DNA from: Argentina anserina
Taxonomy: Eukaryota; Streptophyta; Magnoliopsida; Rosales; Rosaceae
Length of the DNA stretch: 64,000 nt
NCBI RefSeq assembly: GCF_933775445.1
Contig: NW_026089480.1
Coordinates: forward strand, 186,001-250,000
Reading direction: 5' to 3'
This document shows, piece after piece, positions 49,401 to 61,969 of the stretch. The translations under genes were made by a program, and so were the position numbers. The notes below the pieces were generated by a model. The model was not told where the DNA came from, did no database searches, and saw only the letters and a program-made list of their open reading frames with translations. The first letter of the stretch is position 1, and the number at the start of each line of letters is the position of its first letter.

Positions 49401-52400
49401 TCAGAAAGCCTTACAGAAATATACTTCAACGAGAAATGAAAAGATACACAATTGGAATAGTAAAGATACGCAAACGATGTAAAGATACACAATTGGAATA
49501 GTAAAGATACGCAAACGATGTAAAGATACTCAGTTTGAAAGAAACACACTCCCACACTTGCAAAACTCTCAAATACAATAGAAACTCGCATCAGAAAGCC
49601 TTACAGAAAGAAACTCAAACGAGAAATGAAAAGATACACAATTGGAATAGTAAAGATACGCAAACGATGTAAAGATACTCAATTGGAATAGTAAAGATAC
49701 GCAAACGATGTAAAGATACTCAGTTTGAAAGAAACACACTCCCACACTTGCAAAACTCTCAAATACAATAGAAACTCGCATCAAAAGCCTTACAGAAAGA
49801 TACTCAAACGAGAAATGAAAAGATACACAATTGGAATAGTAAAAATACGCAAACGATGTAAAGATACACAATTGGAATAGTAAAGATACGCAAACGATGT
49901 AAAGATACTCAGTTTGAAAGAAACACACTCCCACACTTGCAAAACTCTCAAATACAATAGAAACTCGCATCAGAAGCCTTACAGAAAGATACTCAAACGA
50001 GAAATGAAAAGATAAACAATTGAAATAGTAAAGATACGCAAACGATGTAAAGATACACAATTGGAATAGTAAAGATACGCAAACGATGTAAAGATACTTA
50101 GTTTGAAAGAAACACACTTCCACACTTGCAAAACTCTCAAATACAATAGAAACTCGCATCAAAAGCCTTACAGAAAGATACTCAAACGAGAAATGAAAAG
50201 ATACACAATTGGAATAGTAAAGATACGCAAACGATGTAAAGATACACAATTGGAATAGTAAAGATACGCAAACGATGTAAAGATACACAAGTGGAATAGT
50301 AAAGATACGCAAACGATGTAAAGATCTCAGTTTGAAAGAAACACACACCCACACTTACAAAACTCTGAAATACAATAGAAACTCGCATCAGAAGCCTTAC
50401 AGAAAGATACTTAAACGAGAAATGAAAAGATACACAATTGGAATAGTAAAGATACGCAAATGATGTAAAGATACACAATTGGAATAGTAAAGATACGCAA
50501 ACGATATAAAGATACTCAGTTTGAAAGAAACACACTCCCACACTTGCAAAACTCTCAAATACAATAGAAACTCGCATCAGAAAGCCTTACAGAAATATAC
50601 TTCAACGAGAAATGAAAAGATACACAATTGGAATAGTAAAGATACGCAAACGATGTAAAGATACACAATTGGAATAGTAAAGATACGCAAACGATATAAA
50701 GATACTCAGTTTGAAAGAAACACACTCCCACACTTGCAAAACTCTCAAATACAATAGAAACTCGCATCAGAAAGCCTTACAGAAAGATACTCAAACGAGA
50801 AATGTAAAGATACACAATTGGAATAGTAAAGATACGCAAACGATGTAAAGATACTCAGTTTGAAAGAAACACACTCCCACACTTGCAAAACTCTCAAATA
50901 CAATAGAAACTCGCATCAGAAGCCTTAGAGAAAGATACTCAAACGAGAAATGAAAAGATACACAATTGAAATAGTAAAGATACGCAAACGATGTAAAGAT
51001 ACACAATTGGAATAGTAAAGATACGCAAATGATGTAAAGATACTCAGTTTGAAAGAAACACACTCCCACACTTGCAAAACTCTCAAATACAATAGAAACT
51101 CGCATCAGAAGCCTTACAGAAAGATACTCAAACGAGAAATGAAAAGATACACAATTGGAATAGTAAAGATACGCATACGATGTAAAGATACACAATTGGA
51201 ATAGTAAAGATACGCAAACGATGTAAAGATACTCAGTTTGAAAGAAACACACTCCCACACTTGCAAAACTCTCAAATTCAATAGAAACTCGCATCAGAAA
51301 GCCTTACAGAAATATACTTAAACGAGAAATGAAAAGATACACAATTGGAATAGTAAAAATACGCAAACGATGTAAAGATACACAATTGGAATAGTAAAGA
51401 TACGCAAATGATGTAAAGATACTCAGTTTGAAAGAAACACACTCCCACACTTGCAAAACTCTCAAATACAATAGAAACTCGCATCAGAAGCCTTATAGAA
51501 AGATACTCAAACGAGAAATGAAAAGATACACAATTGAAATAGTAAAGATACGCAAACGATGTAAAGATACACAATTGGAATAGTAAAGATACGCAAACGA
51601 TGTAAAGATACTCAGTTTGAAAGAAACACACTCCCACACTTGCAAAACTCTCAAATACAATAGAAACTCGCATCAAAAGCCTTACAGAAAGATACTCAAA
51701 CGAGAAATGAAAAGAAACACAATTGGAATAGTAAAGATACGCAAACGATGTAAAGATACACAATTGGAATAGTAAAGATACGCAAATGATGTAAAGATAC
51801 TCAGTTTGAAAGAAACACACTCCCACACTTGCAAAACTCTCAAATACAATAGAAACTCGCATCAGAAGCCTTACAGAAAGATACTCAAACGAGAAATGAA
51901 AAGATACACAATTGGAATAGTAAAGATACGCATACGATGTAAAGATACACAATTGGAATAGTAAAGATACGCAAACGATGTAAAGATACTCAGTTTGAAA
52001 GAAACACACTCCCACACTTGCAAAACTCTCAAATTCAATAGAAACTCGCATCAGAAAGCCTTACAGAAATATACTTAAACGAGAAATGAAAAGATACACA
52101 ATTGGAATAGTAAAGATACGCAAACGATGTAAAGATACACAATTGGAATAGTAAAGATACGCAAACGATGTAAAGATACTCAGTTTGAAAGAAACACACT
52201 CCCACACTTGCAAAACTCTCAAATTCAATAGAAACTCGCATCAGAAAGCCTTACAGAAATATACTGAAACGAGAAATGAAAAGATACACAATTGGAATAG
52301 TAAAGATACGCAAACGATGTAAAGATACACAATTGGAATAGTAAAGATACGCAAACGATGTAAAGATACTCAGTTTGAAAGAAACACACTCCCACACTTG

Positions 52401-55400
52401 CAAAACTCTCAAATACAATAGAAACTCGCATCAGAAGCCTTACAGAAAGATACTCAAACGAGAAATGAAAAGATACACAATTGGAATAGTAAAGATACGC
52501 AAACGATGTATAGATACACAATTGGAATAGTAAAGATACGCAAACGATGTAAAGATACTCAGTTTGAAAGAAACACACTCCCACACTTGCAAAACTCTCA
52601 AATACAATAGAAACTCGCATCAGTAAGCCTTACAGAAAGATACTCAAACGAGAAATGTAAAGATACACAATTGGAATAGTAAAGATACGCAAACGATGTA
52701 AAGATACTCAGTTTGAAAGAAACACACTCCCACACTTGCAAAACTCTCAAATACAATAGAAACTCGCATCAGAAGCCTTAGAGAAAGATACTCAAACGAG
52801 AAATGAAAAGATACACAATTGAAATAGTAAAGATACGCAAACGATGTAAAGATACACAATTGGAATAGTAAAGATACGCAAACGATGTAAAGATACTTAG
52901 TTTGAAAGAAACACACTCCCACACTTGCAAAACTCTTAAATACAATAGAAACTCGCATCAAAAGCCTTACAGAAAGATACTCAAACGAGAAATGAAAAGA
53001 TACACAATTGGAATAGTAAAGATACGCAAACGATGTAAAGATACACAATTGGAATAGTAAAGATACGCAAATGATGTAAAGATACTCAGTTTGAAAGAAA
53101 TACACTCCCACACTTGCAAAACTCTCAAATACAATAGAAACTCGCATCAGAAGCCTTACAGAAAGATACTCAAACGAGAAATGAAAAGATACACAATTGG
53201 AATAGTAAAGATACGCATACGATGTAAAGATACACAATTGGAATAGTAAAGATACGCAAAGGATGTAAAGATACTCAGTTTGAAAGAAACACACTCCCAC
53301 ACTTGCAAAACTCTCAAATACAATAGAAACTCGCATCAGAAGCCTTACAGAAAGAAACTCAAACGAGAAATGAAAAGATACACAATTGGAATAGTAAAGA
53401 TACGCATACGATGTAAAGATACACAATCGGAATAGTAAAGATACGCAAACGATGTAAAGATACTCAGTTTGAAAGAAACACACTCCCACACTTGCAAAAC
53501 TCTCAAATTCAATAGAAACTCGCATCCGAAAGCCTTACAGAAATATACTTAAACGAGAAATGAAAAGATACACAATTGGAATAGTAAAGATACGCAAACG
53601 ATGTAAAGATACACAATTGGAATAGTAAAGATACGCAAACGATGTAAAGATACACAATTGGAATAGTAAAGATACGCAAACGATGTAAAGATACACAAGT
53701 GGAATAGTAAAGATACGCAAACGATGTAAAGATCTCAGTTTGAAAGAAACACACACCCACACTTGCAAAACTCTGAAATACAATAGAAACTCGCATCAGA
53801 AGCCTTACAGAAAGATACTTAAACGAGAAATGAAAAGATACACAATTGGAATAGTAAAGATACGCAAATGATGTAAAGATACACAATTGGAATAGTAAAG
53901 ATACGCAAACGATGTAAAGATACTCAGTTTGAAAGAAACACACTCCCACACTTGCAAAACTCTCAAATACAATAGAAACTCGCATCAGAAAGCCTTACAG
54001 AAAGAAACTCAAACGAGAAATGAAAAGATACACAATTGGAATAGTAAAGATACGCAAACGATGTAAAGATACTCAATTGGAATAGTAAAGATACGCAAAC
54101 GATGTAAAGATACTCAGTTTGAAAGAAACACACTCCCACACTTGCAAAACTCTCAAATACAATAGAAACTCGCATCAAAAGCCTTACAGAAAGATACTCA
54201 AACGAGAAATGAAAAGATACACAATTGGAATAGTAAAAATACGCAAACGATGTAAAGATACACAATTGGAATATTAAAGATACGCAAACGATGTAAAGAT
54301 ACTCAGTTTGAAAGAAACACACTCCCACACTTGCAAAACTCTAAAATACAATAGAAACTCGCATCAAAAGCCTTACAGAAAGATACTCAAACGAGAAATG
54401 AAAAGATACACAATTGGAATAATAAAGATACGCAAATGATGTAAAGATACACAATTGGAATAGTAAAGATACGCAAACGATGTAAAGATACACAATTGGA
54501 ATAGTAAAGATACGCAAACGATGTAAAGATACACAATTGGAATAGTAAAGATACGCAAACGATGTAAAGATACTCAGTTTGAAAGAAACACACTCCCACA
54601 CTTGCAAAACTCTCAAATACAATAGAAACTCGCATCAGAAGTCTTACAGAAAAAAACTCAAACGAGAAATGAAAAGATAAACAATTGAAATAGTAAAGAT
54701 ACGCAAACGATGTAAAGATACTCAATTGGAATAGTAAAGATACGCAAACGATGTAAAGATACTCAATTGGAATAGTAAAGATACGCAAACGATATAAAGA
54801 TCTCAGTTTGAAAGAAACACACACCCACACTTGCAAAACTCTCAAATACAATAGAAACTCGCATCAGAAAGCCTTACAGAAAGAAACTCAAACGAGAAAT
54901 GAAAAGATACACAATTGGAATAGTAAAGATACGCATACGATGTAAAGATACACAATCGGAATAGTAAAGATACGCAAACGATGTAAAGATACTCAGTTTG
55001 AAAGAAACACACTCCCACACTTGCAAAACTCTCAAATACAATAGAAACTCGCATCAGAAAGCCTTACAGAAATATACTTAAACGAGAAATGAAAAGATAC
55101 ACAATTGGAATAGTAAAGATACGCAAACGATGTAAAGATACACAATTGGAATAGTAAAGATACGCAAACGATGTAAAGATACTCAGTTTGAAAGAAACAC
55201 ACTCCCACACTTGCAAAACTCTCAAATTCAATAGAAACTCGCATCAGAAAGCCTTACAGAAAGACACTGAAACGAGAAATGAAAAGATACACAATTGGAA
55301 TAGTAAAGATACGCAAACGATGTAAAGATACTCAGTTTGAAAGAAACACACTCCCACACTTGCAAAACTCTCAAATTCAATAGAAACTCGCATCAGAAAG

Positions 55401-58400
55401 CCTTACAGAAAGACACTGAAACGAGAAATGAAAAGATACACAATTGGAATAGTAAAGATACGCAAACGATGTAAAGATACTCAGTTTGAAAGAAACACAC
55501 TCCCACACTTGCAAAACTCTCAAATTCAATAGAAACTCGCATCAGAAAGCCTTACAGAAATATACTTAAACGAGAAATGAAAAGATACACAATTGGAATA
55601 GTAAAGATACGCAAACGATGTAAAGATACACAATTGGAATAGTAAAGATACGCAAACGATGTAAAGATACTCAGTTTGAAAGAAACACACTCCCACACTT
55701 GCAAAACTCTCAAATACAATAGAAACTCGCATCAGAAGCCTTACAGAAAAAAACTCAAACGAGAAATGAAAAGATAAACAATTGAAATAGTAAAGATACG
55801 CAAACGATGTAAAGATACTCAATTGGAATAGTAAAGATACGCAAACGATGTAAAGATACTCAATTGGAATAGTAAAGATACGCAAACGATATAAAGATCT
55901 CAGTTTGAAAGAAACACACACCCACACTTGCAAAACTCTCAAATACAATAGAAACTCGCATCAGAAAGCCTTACAGAAAGAAACTCAAACGAGAAATGAA
56001 AAGATACACAATTGGAATAGTAAAGATACGCATACGATGTAAAGATACACAATCGGAATAGTAAAGATACGCAAACGATGTAAAGATACTCAGTTTGAAA
56101 GAAACACACTCCCACACTTGCAAAACTCTCAAATTCAATAGAAACTCGCATCAGAAAGCCTTACAGAAATATACTTAAACGAGAAATGAAAAGATACACA
56201 ATTGGAATAGTAAAGATACGCAAACGATGTAAAGATACACAATTGGAATAGTAAAGATACGCAAACGATGTAAAGATACTCAGTTTGAAAGAAACACACT
56301 CCCACACTTGCAAAACTCTCAAATACAATAGAAACTCGCATCAGAAGCCTTAGAGAAAGATACTCAAACGAGAAATGAAAAGATACACAATTGAAATAGT
56401 AAAGATACGCAAACGATGTAAAGATACACAATTGGAATAGTAAAGATACGCAAACGATGTAAAGATACTTAGTTTGAAAGAAACACACTCCCACACTTGC
56501 AAAACTCTCACATACAATAGAAACTCGCATCAAAAGCCTTACAGAAAGATACTCAAACGAGAAATGAAAAGATACACAATTGGAATAGTAAAGATACGCA
56601 AACGATGTAAAGATACACAATTGGAATAGTAAAGATACGCAAATGATGTAAAGATACTCAGTTTGAAAGAAACACACTCCCACACTTGCAAAACTCTCAA
56701 ATACAATAGAAACTCGCATCAGAAGCCTTACAGAAAGATACTCAAACGAGAAATGAAAAGATACACAATTGGAATAGTAAAGATACGCATACGATGTAAA
56801 GATACACAATTGGAATAGTAAAGATACGCAAACGATGTAAAGATACTCAGTTTGAAAGAAACACACTCCCACACTTGCAAAACTCTCAAATTCAATAGAA
56901 ACTCGCATCAGAAAGCCTTACAGAAATATACTTAAACGAGAAATGAAAAGATACACAATTGGAATAGTAAAGATACGCAAACGATGTAAAGATACACAAT
57001 TGGAATAGTAAAGATACGCAAACGATGTAAAGATACTCAGTTTGAAAGAAACACACTCCCACACTTGCAAAACTCTCAAATACAATAGAAACTCGCATCA
57101 GAAAGCCTTACAGAAAGAAACTCAAACGAGAAATGAAAAGATACATAATTGGAATAGTAAAGATACGCATACGATGTAAAAATACACAATCGGAATAGTA
57201 AAGATACGCAAACGATGTAAAGATACTCAGTTTGAAAGAAACACACTCCCACACTTGCAAAACTCTCAAATTCAATAGAAACTCGCATCAGAAAGCCTTA
57301 CAGAAATATACTTCAACGAGAAATGAAAAGATACACAATTGGAATAGTAAAGATACGCAAACGATGTAAAGATACACAATTGGAATAGTAAAGATACGCA
57401 AACGATGTAAAGATACTCAGTTTGAAAGAAACACACTCCCACACTTGCAAAACTCTCAAATACAATAGAAACTCGCATCAGAAAGCCTTACAGAAAGAAA
57501 CTCAAACGAGAAATGAAAAGATACACAATTGGAATAGTAAAGATACGCAAACGATGTAAAGATACTCAATTGGAATAGTAAAGATACGCAAACGATGTAA
57601 AGATACTCAGTTTGAAAGAAACACACTCCCACACTTGCAAAACTCTCAAATACAATAGAAACTCGCATCAAAAGCCTTACAGAAAGATACTCAAACGAGA
57701 AATGAAAAGATACACAATTGGAATAGTAAAAATACGCAAACGATGTAAAGATACACAATTGGAATAGTAAAGATACGCAAACGATGTAAAGATACTCAGT
57801 TTGAAAGAAACACACTCCCACACTTGCAAAACTCTCAAATACAATAGAAACTCGCATCAGAAGCCTTACAGAAAGATACTCAAACGAGAAATGAAAAGAT
57901 AAACAATTGAAATAGTAAAGATACGCAAACGATGTAAAGATACACAATTGGAATAGTAAAGATACGCAAACGATGTAAAGATACTTAGTTTGAAAGAAAC
58001 ACACTTCCACACTTGCAAAACTCTCAAATACAATAGAAACTCGCATCAAAAGCCTTACAGAAAGATACTCAAACGAGAAATGAAAAGATACACAATTGGA
58101 ATAGTAAAGATACGCAAACGATGTAAAGATACACAATTGGAATAGTAAAGATACGCAAACGATGTAAAGATACACAAGTGGAATAGTAAAGATACGCAAA
58201 CGATGTAAAGATCTCAGTTTGAAAGAAACACACACCCACACTTACAAAACTCTGAAATACAATAGAAACTCGCATCAGAAGCCTTACAGAAAGATACTTA
58301 AACGAGAAATGAAAAGATACACAATTGGAATAGTAAAGATACGCAAATGATGTAAAGATACACAATTGGAATAGTAAAGATACGCAAACGATGTAAAGAT

Positions 58401-58464
58401 ACTCAGTTTGAAAGAAACACACTCCCACACTTGCAAAACTCTCAAATACAATAGAAACTCGCAT
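42690..58464. repeat. 7887-bp tandem duplication
   Basis: About 42.7-50.58 kb recurs at about 50.58-58.46 kb at a constant offset of 7887, checked at many points (42904/50791, 44757/52644, 45622/53509, 47639/55526, 49005/56892, 50182/58069). The shared frames are identical or differ by single residues, so the duplication is recent. Confidence 0.92.
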
Positions 58465-61400
58465 CAGAAAGCCTTACAGAAAGAAACTCAAACGAGAAAT
58501 GAAAAGATACACAATTGGAATAGTAAAGATACGCAAACGATGTAAAGATACTCAATTGGAATAGTAAAGATACGCAAACGATGTAAAGATACTCAGTTTG
58601 AAAGAAACACACTCCCACACTTGCAAAACTCTCAAATACAATAGAAACTCGCATCAAAAGCCTTACAGAAAGATACTCAAACGAGAAATGAAAAGATACA
58701 CAATTGGAATAGTAAAAATACGCAAACGATGTAAAGATACACAATTGGAATATTAAAGATACGCAAACGATGTAAAGATACTCAGTTTGAAAGAAACACA
58801 CTCCCACACTTGCAAAACTCTAAAATAGAATAGAAACTCGCATCAAAAGCCTTACAGAAAGATACTCAAACGAGAAATGAAAAGATACACAATTGGAATA
58901 GTAAAGATACGCAAACGATGTAAAGATACACAATTGGAATAGTAAAGATACGTAAACGATGTAAAGATACACAATTGGAATAGTAAAGATACGCAAACGA
59001 TGTAAAGATACTCAGTTTGAAAGAAACACACTCCCACACTTGCAAAACTCTCAAATACAATAGAAACTCGCATCAGAAGCCTTACAGAAAAAAACTCAAA
59101 CGAGAAATGAAAAGATAAACAATTGAAATAGTAAAGATACGCAAACGATGTAAAGATACTCAATTGGAATAGTAAAGATACGCAAACGATGTAAAGATAC
59201 TCAATTGGAATAGTAAAGATACGCAAACGATATAAAGATCTCAGTTTGAAAGAAACACACACCCACACTTGCAAAACTCTCAAATACAATAGAAACTCGC
59301 ATCAGAAAGCCTTACAGAAAGAAACTCAAACGAGAAATGAAAAGATACACAATTGGAATAGTAAAGATACGCATACGATGTAAAGATACACAATCGGAAT
59401 AGTAAAGATACGCAAACGATGTAAAGATACTCAGTTTGAAAGAAACACACTCCCACACTTGCAAAACTCTCAAATTCAATAGAAACTCGCATCAGAAAGC
59501 CTTACAGAAATATACTTAAACGAGAAATGAAAAGATACACAATTGGAATAGTAAAGATACGCAAACGATGTAAAGATACACAATTGGAATAGTAAAGATA
59601 CGCAAACGATGTAAAGATACACAAGTGGAATAGTAAAGATACGCAAACGATGTAAAGATCTCAGTTTGAAAGAAACACACACCCACACTTGCAAAACTCT
59701 CAAATACAATAGAAACTCGCATCAGAAAGCCTTACAGAAAGACACTGAAACGAGAAATGAAAAGATACACAATTGGAATAGTAAAGATACGCAAACGATG
59801 TAAAGATACTCAATTGGAATAGTAAAGATACGCAAACGATGTAAAGATACTCAGTTTGAAAGAAACACACTCCCACACTTGCAAAACTCTCAAATACAAT
59901 AGAAACTCGCATCAAAAGCCTTACAGAAAGATACTCAAACGAGAAATGAAAAGATACACAATTGGAATAGTAAAAATACGCAAACGATGTAAAGATACAC
60001 AATTGGAATAGTAAAGATACGCAAACGATGTAAAGATACTCAGTTTGAAAGAAACACACTCCCACACTTGCAAAACTCTCAAATACAATAGAAACTCGCA
60101 TCAGAAGCCTTACAGAAAGATACTCAAACGAGAAATGAAAAGATAAACAATTGAAATAGTAAAGATACGCAAACGATGTAAAGATACACAATTGGAATAG
60201 TAAAGATACGCAAACGATGTAAAGATACTTAGTTTGAAAGAAACACACTTCCACACTTGCAAAACTCTCAAATACAATAGAAACTCGCATCAAAAGCCTT
60301 ACAGAAAGATACTCAAACGAGAAATGAAAAGATACACAATTGGAATAGTAAAGATACGCAAACGATGTAAAGATACACAATTGGAATAGTAAAGATACGC
60401 AAACGATGTAAAGATACACAAGTGGAATAGTAAAGATACGCAAACGATGTAAAGATCTCAGTTTGAAAGAAACACACACCCACACTTACAAAACTCTGAA
60501 ATACAATAGAAACTCGCATCAGAAGCCTTACAGAAAGATACTTAAACGAGAAATGAAAAGATACACAATTGGAATAGTAAAGATACGCAAATGATGTAAA
60601 GATACACAATTGGAATAGTAAAGATACGCAAACGATGTAAAGATACTCAGTTTGAAAGAAACACACTCCCACACTTGCAAAACTCTCAAATACAATAGAA
60701 ACTCGCATCAGAAAGCCTTACAGAAAGAAACTCAAACGAGAAATGAAAAGATACACAATTGGAATAGTAAAGATACGCAAACGATGTAAAGATACTCAAT
60801 TGGAATAGTAAAGATACGCAAACGATGTAAAGATACTCAGTTTGAAAGAAACACACTCCCACACTTGCAAAACTCTCAAATACAATAGAAACTCGCATCA
60901 AAAGCCTTACAGAAAGATACTCAAACGAGAAATGAAAAGATACACAATTGGAATAGTAAAAATACGCAAACGATGTAAAGATACACAATTGGAATATTAA
61001 AGATACGCAAACGATGTAAAGATACTCAGTTTGAAAGAAACACACTCCCACACTTGCAAAACTCTAAAATACAATAGAAACTCGCATCAAAAGCCTTACA
61101 GAAAGATACTCAAACGAGAAATGAAAAGATACACAATTGGAATAGTAAAGATACGCAAACGATGTAAAGATACACAATTGGAATAGTAAAGATACGTAAA
61201 CGATGTAAAGATACACAATTGGAATAGTAAAGATACGCAAACGATGTAAAGATACTCAGTTTGAAAGAAACACACTCCCACACTTGCAAAACTCTCAAAT
61301 ACAATAGAAACTCGCATCAGAAGCCTTACAGAAAAAAACTCAAACGAGAAATGAAAAGATAAACAATTGAAATAGTAAAGATACGCAAACGATGTAAAGA

Positions 61401-61966
61401 TACTCAATTGGAATAGTAAAGATACGCAAACGATGTAAAGATACTCAATTGGAATAGTAAAGATACGCAAACGATATAAAGATCTCAGTTTGAAAGAAAC
61501 ACACACCCACACTTGCAAAACTCTCAAATACAATAGAAACTCGCATCAGAAAGCCTTACAGAAAGAAACTCAAACGAGAAATGAAAAGATACACAATTGG
61601 AATAGTAAAGATACGCATACGATGTAAAGATACACAATCGGAATAGTAAAGATACGCAAACGATGTAAAGATACTCAGTTTGAAAGAAACACACTCCCAC
61701 ACTTGCAAAACTCTCAAATTCAATAGAAACTCGCATCAGAAAGCCTTACAGAAATATACTTAAACGAGAAATGAAAAGATACACAATTGGAATAGTAAAG
61801 ATACGCAAACGATGTAAAGATACACAATTGGAATAGTAAAGATACGCAAACGATGTAAAGATACACAAGTGGAATAGTAAAGATACGCAAACGATGTAAA
61901 GATCTCAGTTTGAAAGAAACACACACCCACACTTGCAAAACTCTCAAATACAATAGAAACTCGCAT
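57456..61966. repeat. 2244-bp tandem duplication
   Basis: About 57456-59722 recurs at 59700-61966 (57456/59700, 58069/60313, 58442/60686, 58852/61096, 59280/61524). It overlaps the end of the 7887-bp duplication. One base differs at about 58828 (TAGAATAG) against 61072 (TACAATAG). Confidence 0.9.
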
Positions 61967-61969
61967 CAG

